A stretch of 51,767 bases of DNA from Clostridiales bacterium (GTDB taxonomy: Bacteria; Bacillota; Clostridia; Oscillospirales; Oscillospiraceae). The first letter of the stretch is position 1. Each line of letters starts with the position of its first letter. Shown here one piece after another: positions 35,547-43,932 of this stretch. A program made the position numbers and the translations under genes. Below the pieces are notes generated by a model that worked only from the letters and a program-made list of their open reading frames with translations, did not search any database and was not told the DNA's origin. Location of the stretch: the NCBI GenBank assembly GCA_021202515.1, contig JAJQCW010000035.1, forward strand, positions 1 to 51,767, given 5' to 3'.

Positions 35547-36380
35547 TTATCGGGTCCGCCGGGCGGCGAACCACTGCACCAGGTTCAGCAGAAACATCAG
35601 CAAAAAGGAAATCGCCAGCAGCACCAGGGCGATGGCGGCGGCCCCAACGTAATCGGCGCTGCCCGAATTGAGCTTCTGCATGATGACGTAGGACACCACC
35701 TGGGTGCCGTTTTTGCTGCTGTTGCCGGAGATGTAGATGACGCTGCCGTACTCGCCAATGCCCCGCGCCAGGGCCAGCCCGAAGCCGGTCAGCAGGGCCG
35801 GGGTCAGCTCCGGCAGGATAACGTGGCGGAAGGTGAATCCCCGCGACGCCCCCAGCATCAGCGCCGCCTCCTCGCAGGAGGGGGGCAGCTTGCGCAGCAC
35901 CGGCTGGATGGAGCGCACCACAAAGGGGATGCCCACAAACACCAGGGCGATGACCAGCCCCACTCTGGAATAAGAACCTTGAATACCGATGCGGCTCAGC
36001 GCCTGGCCCAGCATCCCCTGGTCGGAGTACATCTTCGCCAGCGTAATGCCCGCCACGGCGGTAGGCAGGGCGAAGGGCAGCTCGATCATGCCGTCGATGA
36101 GCCGCTTGCCGGGGAACTCGTAACGTTCCAGAATCCAGGCCAGAATCAGCCCGAACGCGCAGTTGATGGCCGCCGCAATCAGCGCACACAGGATGCTGGT
36201 CTGGAAGGCCCCCACCACGTTGCTCCGGGTGATGGTCTCCCAAAACTCCGCCGGAGTCAGCTCGAAGGAGCGGATCAGCACCGAGGCCAGCGGCAGCAAA
36301 ATCAGCAGCGACAGCATGGTGACGGTGACGCCCAGCGTCAGGCCAAAGCCCGGAATCACTCTGTTTCGTTTCTGTTTCAT
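35547..36380 (-). CDS. cysT: sulfate ABC transporter permease CysT
   Basis: A 277-residue permease, partner of CysW. It has the EAA loop C-E-E-A-A-L-M-L-G-A-S and the E-L-P-F-A-L-P-T-A-V-A-G-I-T-L stretch of CysT proteins. I take the ATG at 36380, seven bases after GGAG, in preference to a TTG at 36395 that overlaps the upstream gene. Second gene of the operon after the sulfate-binding protein. Confidence 0.94.
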   Translation of the reverse strand: MKQKRNRVIPGFGLTLGVTVTMLSLLILLPLASVLIRSFELTPAEFWETITRSNVVGAFQTSILCALIAAAINCAFGLILAWILERYEFPGKRLIDGMIELPFALPTAVAGITLAKMYSDQGMLGQALSRIGIQGSYSRVGLVIALVFVGIPFVVRSIQPVLRKLPPSCEEAALMLGASRGFTFRHVILPELTPALLTGFGLALARGIGEYGSVIYISGNSSKNGTQVVSYVIMQKLNSGSADYVGAAAIALVLLAISFLLMFLLNLVQWFAARRTR

Positions 36381-36391
36381 ACCGCGCTCCG

Positions 36392-37453
36392 TCAACTATT
36401 GTAAATCTCGTCAAAAATCGCGTCGTCCTGGAAGAAGGTCTCATACGCCTGGTCCCAGCCGCCGAAGTCGTCGATGGTACACAGCTCCACGTCCAGGTCA
36501 AACACGTCGGAGAACTCGCTCAGAATCTCCTCGTTGGTGGGCCGGTAATAATACTCCCCGATGAGCCGCTGGGCCTCGTCGGTGTAGAGGTAGTCCAGGT
36601 ATTCCTGCGCCACATCCTCCGTGCCGTGTTTCGCCGTGTTCTCGTCCACGATGGCCACCGAAGGCTCCGCCAGAATGCTGACGCTGGGGGTTATAATTTC
36701 GTACTCGTCGGGATAGTCCGCCAGGGTCTGGAGAGCCTCGTTTTCCCAGGCAATCAGCACATCCCCTTGCCCGTTCTCCACAAAGGTGGTAGTCGCGCCC
36801 CGAGCGCCGGAGTCCATCACCAGCACATTGGCGTAAAGCTCGCGCATAAACTCCTTGATTTGCTCCTCATCCTCACCATACTGCTGCTCAGCGTAGTACC
36901 AGGCGGCCAGGAAGTTCCAGCAGGCCCCGCCGGAGGACTTGGGGTCCGGGGTGATGATGTCCACATCCTCCTGGAGCAGGTCGTCCCAGTCCCGGATGTT
37001 CTTTTCGTTCCCGGCGCGCACCAGGAAAACGATGGTGGAGGTATAGGGGGAGCTGTTGTTGTCGAACTCGTCCAGCCAGCCCTCGTCGATCATCCCCTCC
37101 TCCTCGATGAGGGTGATGTCATGGGCCAGCGCCAGCGTCACCACGTCGGCCTCGTTGCCCTCGATAACGGAGCGGGCCTGGGAGCCGGAGCCGCCGTGGG
37201 ACTGGGTGATCTCTACCGCCGCGCCATAGGTTTCCTCGTAGTAGGAGGCGAACAACTCGTTATACGCCTCGTAAAACTCCCGTGTGGGGTCATAGGACAC
37301 GTTCAGCAGTTCAATGACATCGCTGTCTTCCCCCTCTGAGGCTTCGCCGGAGGAGGAACCGCAGCCGGTCAGCATCCCGGCCAGCAGGCAGACACACAGA
37401 CCCAGGGCGGTCAGTTTGGGAAGGGATTTGGATTTCATCACATTGCAGCTCAT
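36392..37453 (-). CDS. sbp: sulfate-binding lipoprotein
   Basis: A 353-residue solute-binding protein. The signal peptide ends in a lipobox L-T-G-C near residue 31, followed by a Ser/Glu-rich linker, so it is tethered to the outer face of the membrane. The sulfate-binding family shows in L-L-N-V-S-Y-D-P-T-R-E-F, Q-S-H-G-G-S-G-S-Q-A-R and D-P-K-S-S-G-G-A-C-W-N-F-L-A-A-W. I choose ATG 37453, six bases after AAAAAGGAG; a TTG seven codons upstream lies within that ribosome site. First gene of the operon, downstream of a LacI-type operator in the leader. Confidence 0.94.
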   Translation of the reverse strand: MSCNVMKSKSLPKLTALGLCVCLLAGMLTGCGSSSGEASEGEDSDVIELLNVSYDPTREFYEAYNELFASYYEETYGAAVEITQSHGGSGSQARSVIEGNEADVVTLALAHDITLIEEEGMIDEGWLDEFDNNSSPYTSTIVFLVRAGNEKNIRDWDDLLQEDVDIITPDPKSSGGACWNFLAAWYYAEQQYGEDEEQIKEFMRELYANVLVMDSGARGATTTFVENGQGDVLIAWENEALQTLADYPDEYEIITPSVSILAEPSVAIVDENTAKHGTEDVAQEYLDYLYTDEAQRLIGEYYYRPTNEEILSEFSDVFDLDVELCTIDDFGGWDQAYETFFQDDAIFDEIYNS

Positions 37454-37471
37454 GGGATACTCCTTTTTAGT

Positions 37472-37481
37472 CAAACGTTTG
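37472..37481. promoter_or_regulatory. LacI-type operator O2 in the sbp leader
   Basis: CAAACGTTTG is a perfect palindrome with the central CG typical of LacI-family sites. It is continued by GCGTTT and, seven bases on, TTGCAAT, the same arrangement as O1. It lies about 65 bases downstream of the predicted sbp start site, where bound repressor would block elongation. Confidence 0.75.
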
Positions 37482-37551
37482 CGTTTCGGAGTTGCAATTA
37501 ATTTTTCCGAAATAACCTGTTTTTTCAGGGTTTGACTGGTTTGCTTTCCTA

Positions 37552-37580
37552 AATTTACACCGTGCCGGTCCCCTTGTCAA
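37552..37580 (-). promoter_or_regulatory. promoter of the sulfate transporter operon
   Basis: On the minus strand TTGACA (37580-37575), 17 bases and TAAATT (37557-37552). Operator O1 lies just upstream and O2 downstream of it. Confidence 0.7.
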
Positions 37581-37592
37581 CGGCAAATTACT

Positions 37593-37602
37593 CAAACGTT
37601 TG
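37593..37602. promoter_or_regulatory. LacI-type operator O1 between the divergent promoters
   Basis: The same perfect palindrome CAAACGTTTG as O2, again followed by GCGTTTT and a TTGCAAT. It lies 121 bases from O2, between the -35 boxes of the two divergent promoters (12 bases from that of sbp and 10 from that of lacI). Confidence 0.75.
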
Positions 37603-37612
37603 CGTTTTGCGC

Positions 37613-37641
37613 TTGCAATCCGCGTGCGTATCCGTTACAAT
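37613..37641 (+). promoter_or_regulatory. promoter of the LacI-family regulator
   Basis: TTGCAA (37613-37618), a 17-base spacer and TACAAT (37636-37641), with the start near 37648 and a short leader. Confidence 0.8.
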
Positions 37642-37670
37642 GGTTCCAGACTGTTATGAAGAGGTGACGC

Positions 37671-38672
37671 ATGATGTCGCTGAAACAAATCGCTGAGATG
37701 GTGGGAACATCCGTCTCCACCGTCTCCCGCGTCCTCAACAACTCCTCGCCCAAATGCGCCTCGAAGGAGTTGCAGGAGCGTATCTGGACGGCGGCCCACG
37801 AAATTGGCTACCGCCCCAACGAGGCCGCTCGCACGCTGCAAGGCGGCGGGGCCAAAAAAGACGCTGAAACCCCACCGCGGGTCACCGTGCTGATGGCGCG
37901 ATTCCCCAAGGTAGAGGCGGACCCTTTTTTTGAAGATCTGCTGCACTGCCTGAAAACAGAACTGTACGCCCAGGGCGCGCTGCTGCACCGGGTCGTTTAC
38001 GACGGGGAAGAGCTGGAGGCGGAGGTGGCCGCCTCCAATGGGGTCATCGTGCTGGGCCGCTGTTCTCATTCCCTTTTGGAGCGGCTCTGGCAGCAAAACC
38101 GGAACTTGGTGGGCATCTGGCGCAATACGATGGATTTTGCAGTGGATGAGGTGGTCTGCGACGGCAAAAAGGCGGCGGAGCTGGCCATGGAACATCTCAT
38201 CGGACTGGGCCACAGAAGCATCGCTTACATCGGGGACTGTTCCTTTGAAAGCCGGTATGTGGGCTATTGCAGCAGTCTCATCCAGCACGACATCCCCATC
38301 AATTACGGCCTCATCAAATCCACCGACCAGACCTTCGCCCAGGGCCGACAGGCCATTTTGGACCTTTTGGAGGGGGAAAACGCCTTCTCCGCCGTATTCT
38401 GCGCCAACGACATCACCGCTGTCAGCGTGCTCCAGACGTTAAGCGAGCAGAAGCGGCGCGTTGGCCGTCCCATCTCGGTCATTTCCATCGACGACATCGA
38501 AGGGCTGTGGGACCGGGAACCGGGTCTGACCACCGTTCACATCCCCCGGCAGGAGATGGCGCACATGGCGGTGCAAACGCTGTTGGACCGCATCCGCCGG
38601 GGGCATCAGGAGACGGTGCGCATTGAATTTCCCTGCAAAATCATCCAGCGGGAGAGTTGTTTCCGGCCCTGA
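37671..38672 (+). CDS. LacI family transcriptional regulator
   Basis: A 333-residue regulator with an N-terminal helix-turn-helix (S-L-K-Q-I-A-E-M-V-G-T-S-V-S-T-V-S-R-V-L-N), hinge helix region N-E-A-A-R-T-L, and a periplasmic-binding-like effector domain including A-V-F-C-A-N-D-I-T-A-V-S and I-S-V-I-S-I-D-D-I. The first or second ATG may start translation; GAGGTG fits the second (37674) slightly better. It is divergent from a sulfate importer and two identical LacI-type operators lie between them, so it probably controls that operon and itself. Family members usually bind sugars or nucleosides; control of sulfate uptake would be unusual, and the effector is unknown. Confidence 0.93.
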   Translation: MMSLKQIAEMVGTSVSTVSRVLNNSSPKCASKELQERIWTAAHEIGYRPNEAARTLQGGGAKKDAETPPRVTVLMARFPKVEADPFFEDLLHCLKTELYAQGALLHRVVYDGEELEAEVAASNGVIVLGRCSHSLLERLWQQNRNLVGIWRNTMDFAVDEVVCDGKKAAELAMEHLIGLGHRSIAYIGDCSFESRYVGYCSSLIQHDIPINYGLIKSTDQTFAQGRQAILDLLEGENAFSAVFCANDITAVSVLQTLSEQKRRVGRPISVISIDDIEGLWDREPGLTTVHIPRQEMAHMAVQTLLDRIRRGHQETVRIEFPCKIIQRESCFRP

Positions 38673-38912
38673 ACCAGGGTAAGCTGCGGGTTTCATAAGA
38701 GCCTGTTTTTTCAAGGCGCAGGTTCCGTCCGTTCAGTTTAAAAATCCGCATTGCCGATGCCGCTTGTCGGTGGGCGGTTGTCCCAAGTTCCTGCGAACCC
38801 CGGCCAACAAGGGCCAGGGTTTCCGCATTTCCCCTGCGCCCGGAATCGGCACAGGCAGTCTTGTGTTTCTCGAATGATGCAGGCATTTTTGAAAATGTTA
38901 AGTCTAAATCCG
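38673..38912. other. intergenic stretch with nothing recognised
   Basis: The 240 bases after the regulator gene hold no convincing gene, terminator or repeat that I can identify. The following promoter for the Sel1-repeat gene starts at 38913. Confidence 0.4.
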
Positions 38913-38941
38913 TTGCTTTCCAGATGGAAATATGTCATAAT
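38913..38941 (+). promoter_or_regulatory. promoter of the Sel1-repeat gene
   Basis: TTGCTT (38913-38918), 17 bases and CATAAT (38936-38941), followed by a leader of about 50 bases to the ATG at 39001. Confidence 0.65.
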
Positions 38942-39000
38942 AGCAAAAGAACGGAAACCGACAAATGCTATACCGCAGGCACAAGACAGGGGGAACTTGT

Positions 39001-42000
39001 ATGTTGACCAAAGAACAGGGAACAAAACTGATAGAAGCCGCCAACGACGGGAAGTGGCGGTTCCAGCCCGCCGCAGAGGCGAAAGCAAAAGCGCTGAACA
39101 CTGCCATAAGCATCTTTGCGCCGCAAGCCCGACAGGAGGAGATCTTCGCGCTTTATGACACGACCATCTTCGGCAGCGGGAAAACCGGGTTCCTGCTGAC
39201 ATCGGAGGCGCTCTACCACGACGGCTTCCCTTTCCTTCTCAAAAAGCAGGGCACCACCACCCGGCTCCCCCTGGCAGGGCTGAAAAGCGTCAGGGCGGTA
39301 CCGGGAGAAAAACTGAATTTTAACGTCTACTATCAGGATGGGAGCAAAATCATGATCTATGCTTCCTCCACGTTCCACGACGGACTGCGGGCGCTGCTGA
39401 AAATCGCCATCAAACTGGCGAAGGAGGACGCCCCGGCGCAGACCGCCGAGCCGGAGCTGGAACCTGTCCCCGCCTCCGACCAGGATCAGCCAGAACAGAC
39501 GGACGAGACGGCCCGGCTGCTGGCCGAGTATCAGGCCCGATTGGATGAGCTGACCCAGGCAGTCAAGGCGGCGGAGGAGGCAAAAGCCGCCGCCGAAGCC
39601 AAGGCCGCCGCAGAAGCAAAGGCTGCTGCCGAAGCCAAGGCCGCAGCAGAGGCCAAAGCCGCCGCCGAAGCCAAAGCCGCAGCAGAAGCAAAGGCTGCTG
39701 CCGAAGCAAAAGCCGCTGCCGAAGCAAAAGCCGCAGCAGAAGCGAAGGCTGCCGCCGAAGCAAAAGCTGCCGCCGAGGCAAAAGCCGCCGCCGAGGCGTC
39801 CCCCGATGCCGACGCGCTCTATCAGGAGGGCAAGGCGCAGATGAAAGCCCAGAACTGGGATGCGGTCATCCGCTGCTGGACACAGGCGGCGGAGCTGGGC
39901 AACGCCAACGCCATGAAGGGTCTGTGCGACTTCTATCTGCTTGGCAGCATAGACGATGACGGCTGGGCCATTCCCTCCAGTGAGCCATATATTGATCCGA
40001 AGCAGACCATTTCCTGGGGAAAGCGGGCCATGGAGCGCGGCGTCGATGTGTCGCACTATATCGTGATGGCCTACCAGACGCTGGGGCAAAATGAAGAGGC
40101 ATACTCTTTCGGGAAACAGGCCGTGGCGGACGGCTGGAAAACGCAGTGGGCGATGATGCGCCTGTGTATCGACCTGGAGCGATATGAGGAGGCAATTTCC
40201 TGGGGCGAAAAGTGGGACGCCGCCCATGGCGGCTCCATGGCGAAGGATTGTCTGGAGGAAACGGCAAAGACTGCGCTCAAATATGCCGCCACCAGCGAGG
40301 AATATGGGCGGATGGACGAAGCCCTGAACGACCGGAAGAAAGCCGCAGGTCTGGGGAACCCGGAGGGCATGTATCTGCTGGCCCGTATGTACGAGCTTGG
40401 GCAGGGAACGCCCCAGGACCGGGAGAAGGCCCTCGCCCTGTATGAACAGGCGGCGGCAAAGGGGTACAACGCCGCCGCAGCGGCGAAGGCAGCAGCAGAG
40501 GCAAAAGCCGCCGCCGAAGCAAAGGCCGCTGCCGAAGCGAAAGCTGCCGCAGAAGCCAAAGCTGCTGCCGAGGCCAAAGCTGCCGCCGAGGCCAAAGCCA
40601 CCTCCCCGGAGGAGCTGTTCGCCGCCGGTTTTGCGGCCTATCAGGAAAAACAATATGACCGCGCATTTCCTCTTGTGGAACAAGCCGCCCAGCAGGGCCA
40701 CGCGGAGGCACAGCACTATCTGGCGCTTTTCTATTTCAACGGCAGGGGCTGTGCGGTAGACAAAGCAAAGGCCCATGATTGGTGGGAAAAGGCCGCCCGG
40801 CAGGGTCATGCAGAGGCGCAGCACAACATGGGGGCCTACTATTCTAAAAATGGCAAGGATAGGAGCAAGGCCCTCTACTGGTACGAGAAGGCCGCAGCCC
40901 AGGGCCACGAAGGTGCGCTGTACTTCCTTGGCACGTGCTATGAGGAGGGCATGGGCGTTGCCAAAGACGCGAAAAAGGCCCTTGCGCTATACGAGCAGTC
41001 CGCGGCAAAAGGGTATCTGCTGGCCGAATTTGCTGTGGACAGAGTAAAGACTTCCATGCCCGCTGCCAAACCCGCATCCAAGCCGAAAACCGCGCCCAAG
41101 CCGGAACCGGCAAAACAAGCCGCCCCCGCGCCAAAACCCGCGCCCAAGCCCGCACCTGTGGAGCAGCCCAAGCCCGCGCCAAAGGCAACCAGCGACGCAA
41201 AGGAGGAATCGACCCACTGCATCAGCGCAACGTACATGTATAACGACAACGGCGCATACTATTTTATGGAAAATGAAACGTACGAACTGTTCGAGGCGCC
41301 TGCCGGAGCGCTGGAGGACGCCTTTGGCGATGAAGATGACAATTGCCAGGTCATCCTGTACATGTGGGGAAACAAGGTCATCCGCGTCAAAAAGACGACG
41401 GATGCGTCCGCCCTACAGGATTTGGTGGACGCGGGAGTTGCGGCCTATCATGCCAAAGCGTATCATAAGGCGGTCCCGCTTCTGAGCGGAGCCGCCAAGC
41501 AGGGCAGCGCAAAGGCGCAGCACTATCTGGGCGTTTGCTACGATTTCGGCTATGGCATGAAGGAGGACAAGGCCAAAGCCGTCGAATGGTACGAGAAGGC
41601 CGCCCAGCAGGGCTACGCAAATGCGCAGTACAATTTGGGGTATGACTATGAATATGGCGAGGGCGTAACGAAGGACAAGGCCAAAGCCTTCTATTGGTAC
41701 GAAAAGGCCGCCCAGCAGGGCCACGCAAGGGCACAGTGCAATTTGGGGTATTGCTACGATTTCGGCTATGGCGTAACGAAGGACGAGGCCAAAGCCTCCG
41801 AATGGTACGAAAAGGCCGCTCAACAGGGCCACGCACGGGCACAGTACAATCTGGGGTATAACTATCAGCACGGCGAAGGCGTTCTTCAGGACATAGAGAA
41901 GGCCATTGAACTCTACGAGCAGGCTGTGGCAAATGGATTCACGCTTTCTAAAGGTTCCTTAACGCAAACCATAAATGAATTGAAGGGCCGCGCGGAAGAA

Positions 42001-42729
42001 AGGAGGATGTCAGGCTCCTTCGTGCTGGGGTTCTCGTATTACACCGGGCAAAACGGGCTTCCAAAGGACCTGGATATGGCGATCTATCACGCTTACGCAC
42101 CCGCGAAGTGGGGCGACGTGCAGGCACAGCTCCTGCTGGCAAGATGCTATCTGGACAGGAGAAAGACCCCCCAGGACGAAAAAGAGGCCCTTGCCTGGTT
42201 CGAAAAGGCGTCCGAGCAGGGCAGCTTCATCGCGCAGTACAACATCGGGTGCATGTATGCGGAGGGCAGAGGGGTCCGAAAAGACCTGAAAACCGCCGCC
42301 GCCTGGTTCGACAGAGCGGTGGATACCGCCTGGGCGGCATATATCAACTGGATGGACCACCCATCCCATCGAATAAACGACACAAGCTGGGACGAAGGTC
42401 AAGGTGCGAAACCACTCGTCTTTCTGGTCGCCTATTGCTATGCCTCCGGCTACAGAGTGCGAAAGAACGAGAAAAAGGCCGTCGCCCTGTTTGAAAAGGC
42501 ATGTGAATCCCTCGGTCAATGGTTCTATGACATCGCTGAGCTATATGACAAAGGCTGTTGCAGCATGGCTAAAAACTGGAAGATAGCAAGGAGTTTTTAT
42601 CAGAAAGCCCGTGCAGCGGGATGGGACGACAAACATGAAAAAATGTATGGTATCGAAAGGCGTCGTTTTTGTCCAATTTATGATGATCGCGGTCTTGTGA
42701 TACAGTACAGATCCTTCTTCCTCCTCTGA
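39001..42729 (+). CDS. giant Sel1-like repeat protein with PH-like head and AAAEAK helical linkers
   Basis: A 1242-residue protein without signal peptide or membrane helix, so probably cytoplasmic. Order: a head (about 30-145) with I-F-A-L-Y-D-T-T-I-F-G-S-G-K-T-G-F-L-L-T, resembling small bacterial PH-like domains; an AAAEAK linker (196-267); a first block of Sel1 repeats; a second AAAEAK linker (497-532); more Sel1 repeats (Q-G-H-A-E-A-Q-H-Y-L-A pattern); a Lys/Pro/Ala-rich linker; a small unknown domain (about 740-800); and a long final Sel1 array with C-Y-D-F-G-Y-G-x-x-K-D-x-A-K-A units. Sel1 repeats are protein-binding scaffolds used in signalling and protein turnover. The target is unknown. 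Two orphan genes follow in the same direction. Confidence 0.88.
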   Translation: MLTKEQGTKLIEAANDGKWRFQPAAEAKAKALNTAISIFAPQARQEEIFALYDTTIFGSGKTGFLLTSEALYHDGFPFLLKKQGTTTRLPLAGLKSVRAVPGEKLNFNVYYQDGSKIMIYASSTFHDGLRALLKIAIKLAKEDAPAQTAEPELEPVPASDQDQPEQTDETARLLAEYQARLDELTQAVKAAEEAKAAAEAKAAAEAKAAAEAKAAAEAKAAAEAKAAAEAKAAAEAKAAAEAKAAAEAKAAAEAKAAAEAKAAAEASPDADALYQEGKAQMKAQNWDAVIRCWTQAAELGNANAMKGLCDFYLLGSIDDDGWAIPSSEPYIDPKQTISWGKRAMERGVDVSHYIVMAYQTLGQNEEAYSFGKQAVADGWKTQWAMMRLCIDLERYEEAISWGEKWDAAHGGSMAKDCLEETAKTALKYAATSEEYGRMDEALNDRKKAAGLGNPEGMYLLARMYELGQGTPQDREKALALYEQAAAKGYNAAAAAKAAAEAKAAAEAKAAAEAKAAAEAKAAAEAKAAAEAKATSPEELFAAGFAAYQEKQYDRAFPLVEQAAQQGHAEAQHYLALFYFNGRGCAVDKAKAHDWWEKAARQGHAEAQHNMGAYYSKNGKDRSKALYWYEKAAAQGHEGALYFLGTCYEEGMGVAKDAKKALALYEQSAAKGYLLAEFAVDRVKTSMPAAKPASKPKTAPKPEPAKQAAPAPKPAPKPAPVEQPKPAPKATSDAKEESTHCISATYMYNDNGAYYFMENETYELFEAPAGALEDAFGDEDDNCQVILYMWGNKVIRVKKTTDASALQDLVDAGVAAYHAKAYHKAVPLLSGAAKQGSAKAQHYLGVCYDFGYGMKEDKAKAVEWYEKAAQQGYANAQYNLGYDYEYGEGVTKDKAKAFYWYEKAAQQGHARAQCNLGYCYDFGYGVTKDEAKASEWYEKAAQQGHARAQYNLGYNYQHGEGVLQDIEKAIELYEQAVANGFTLSKGSLTQTINELKGRAEERRMSGSFVLGFSYYTGQNGLPKDLDMAIYHAYAPAKWGDVQAQLLLARCYLDRRKTPQDEKEALAWFEKASEQGSFIAQYNIGCMYAEGRGVRKDLKTAAAWFDRAVDTAWAAYINWMDHPSHRINDTSWDEGQGAKPLVFLVAYCYASGYRVRKNEKKAVALFEKACESLGQWFYDIAELYDKGCCSMAKNWKIARSFYQKARAAGWDDKHEKMYGIERRRFCPIYDDRGLVIQYRSFFLL
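39586..39801 (+). repeat. 18-base coding repeat array encoding AAAEAK (first linker)
   Basis: Twelve tandem units of 18 bases, the last one diverging, each encoding Ala-Ala-Ala-Glu-Ala-Lys. Units differ at synonymous positions (GCC/GCA/GCT/GCG, GAA/GAG, AAG/AAA). The protein sequence is therefore kept while the DNA drifts. The product should be a long single alpha helix like domain II of TolA. Confidence 0.9.
40489..40596 (+). repeat. 18-base coding repeat array encoding AAAEAK (second linker)
   Basis: Six tandem 18-base units with the same AAAEAK product and synonymous drift as the first array, about 690 bases further along the same gene. Confidence 0.88.
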
Positions 42730-42824
42730 GCGGGTGCGGCAGGGCAGCGCCGGGATACGGGGTCAGAAGCGGACGGCTCTGGCCCCGACGGGGCGAACAA
42801 TGATTCGAAAAGGAGCAACTGACA

Positions 42825-43163
42825 ATGGAAAAAGAGTATTTCAAGCTGAAATGGGTGGAGAGCGGCCACTATTCCTCCATGAGCGACCTGAACAGCTCCA
42901 ACGCCAGATTCATCGACTACGTCCGGGACGAAGCGGGCAGCCCTATCGGCATCGAGGTGGAGTACGACGGCGGCCACGGCTACGGCTATGACAACAGCCA
43001 CCAGAGGAAGAAGCTCTATCCCCACAAAATGACGGATCTGGCCTATTGGTATACGGACACCTCGGGAGGCGGCTCGGACTGGGATGACGGCTGTATCCCC
43101 AATTTCGTGGAGCTGATCCCCGTCGAGGAGCTGACCTACGGGGAGAAACAGGGCGAACAGTAG
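42825..43163 (+). CDS. hypothetical protein, acidic and Gly/Tyr-rich
   Basis: A 112-residue protein I do not recognise. It starts with a clear AAAAGGAG site before the ATG, has no signal peptide or membrane helix, and contains Gly/Tyr/Asp-rich stretches (G-G-H-G-Y-G-Y-D-N and D-T-S-G-G-G-S-D-W-D-D-G) that look like surface loops of a beta-rich fold. It lies 95 bases after the Sel1-repeat gene on the same strand and may be co-transcribed with it. Confidence 0.7.
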   Translation: MEKEYFKLKWVESGHYSSMSDLNSSNARFIDYVRDEAGSPIGIEVEYDGGHGYGYDNSHQRKKLYPHKMTDLAYWYTDTSGGGSDWDDGCIPNFVELIPVEELTYGEKQGEQ

Positions 43164-43192
43164 GCGCAGGTTCAGTAGACCGGGGGGAATGT

Positions 43193-43737
43193 ATGGCAGA
43201 ACGAGTGATATTGGAGTACAGGGACGGGAGCGCGCGGGCGCTGCCCTCCCCTCTCCCCTGCTGCGCCGGGGACCTTGCCGCTGCGCTGGAGCCGGTGGAC
43301 GACGGCGTGGCCCTGGCGTGGATGTACACGGGATTCCTGGAGAAAGAACACAATGGACACCGGGTGTTTTACACTGGCCTTTGGGGGCGTGTGGGGCAGT
43401 TTTACCGGGAGAAAAAGACCGCTGTGGACGCCTTTGACCGGGCGGATTATCAGGCGGAGGTCTGGACGTTTTCCACCTCCCCGGAGCGTCCCGGCAGCGT
43501 CCAGGCCCTGGAACTGCACCCCCTCAGTTACGGCGGCGCGCCCCAGGGGGGGGCTGCGTCCTGCGGACTGCGGGGGACTTGAAGCGGTTCCTGGCCACCG
43601 CCCAGCCAGACACAAAGCTCCTGGCCCCCAGCCGGAATTTCGAGCTGGAGGGCGCGCTGGTGGACGGGGAGGGCGTATGCCTGTATCTCGGCCAGGACAT
43701 CCAGGGCAGGGATTATCTGTTTATGGCGCTGGATTGA
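43193..43737 (+). pseudogene. orphan gene interrupted by a frameshift at a G8 tract
   Basis: The reading frame from ATG 43193 (E-R-V-I-L-E-Y-R-D-G) ends at a stop at 43580. The frame that continues sensibly (L-K-R-F-L-A-T-A-Q-P-D-T, then L-Y-L-G-Q-D-I-Q-G-R-D-Y-L-F-M-A-L-D and TGA at 43735-43737) is offset. The two join if the run of eight G at 43546-43553 gains one G, giving 181 residues. This is a decayed gene, a sequencing error at the homopolymer, or a phase-variable gene in its off state. No family is recognised for either part. It lies 29 bases after the preceding orphan gene. Confidence 0.7.
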
Positions 43738-43872
43738 CGGATGGCTCCTAAACGAAGGCACCCAAAGCCAATGGAACCTGTCGAAAACGCGCCCTGAAAA
43801 AGTCAATCCTTTGCGTTTTTTCGTGATGGTTATGATATTCTATTGCGGTTTTTTAGCACTTTATTCAAAATG

Positions 43873-43900
43873 AGGCGCTGGAGCAGTTGCTCCAGCGCCT
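43873..43900. terminator. perfect 28-base palindromic terminator between convergent units
   Basis: Arms of 13 bases (AGGCGCTGGAGCA and its complement) with a two-base loop, followed by TTTT on the plus strand. It lies 32 bases beyond the stop of the minus-strand gene at 43933 and can serve both the plus-strand orphan genes and the minus-strand operon. Confidence 0.8.
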
Positions 43901-43932
43901 TTTGCGACCGATTCGATAAATTCACGTATCCC

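Noticed and set aside
39586-40596. Short tandem repeats as a possible CRISPR array
   Set aside because: Units are contiguous 18-base coding repeats without spacers and lie within a large open reading frame.
38968-40908. Long minus-strand open frame opposite the Sel1-repeat gene
   Set aside because: It owes its length to the repetitive Ala codons of the plus-strand arrays and has no start site or family match.
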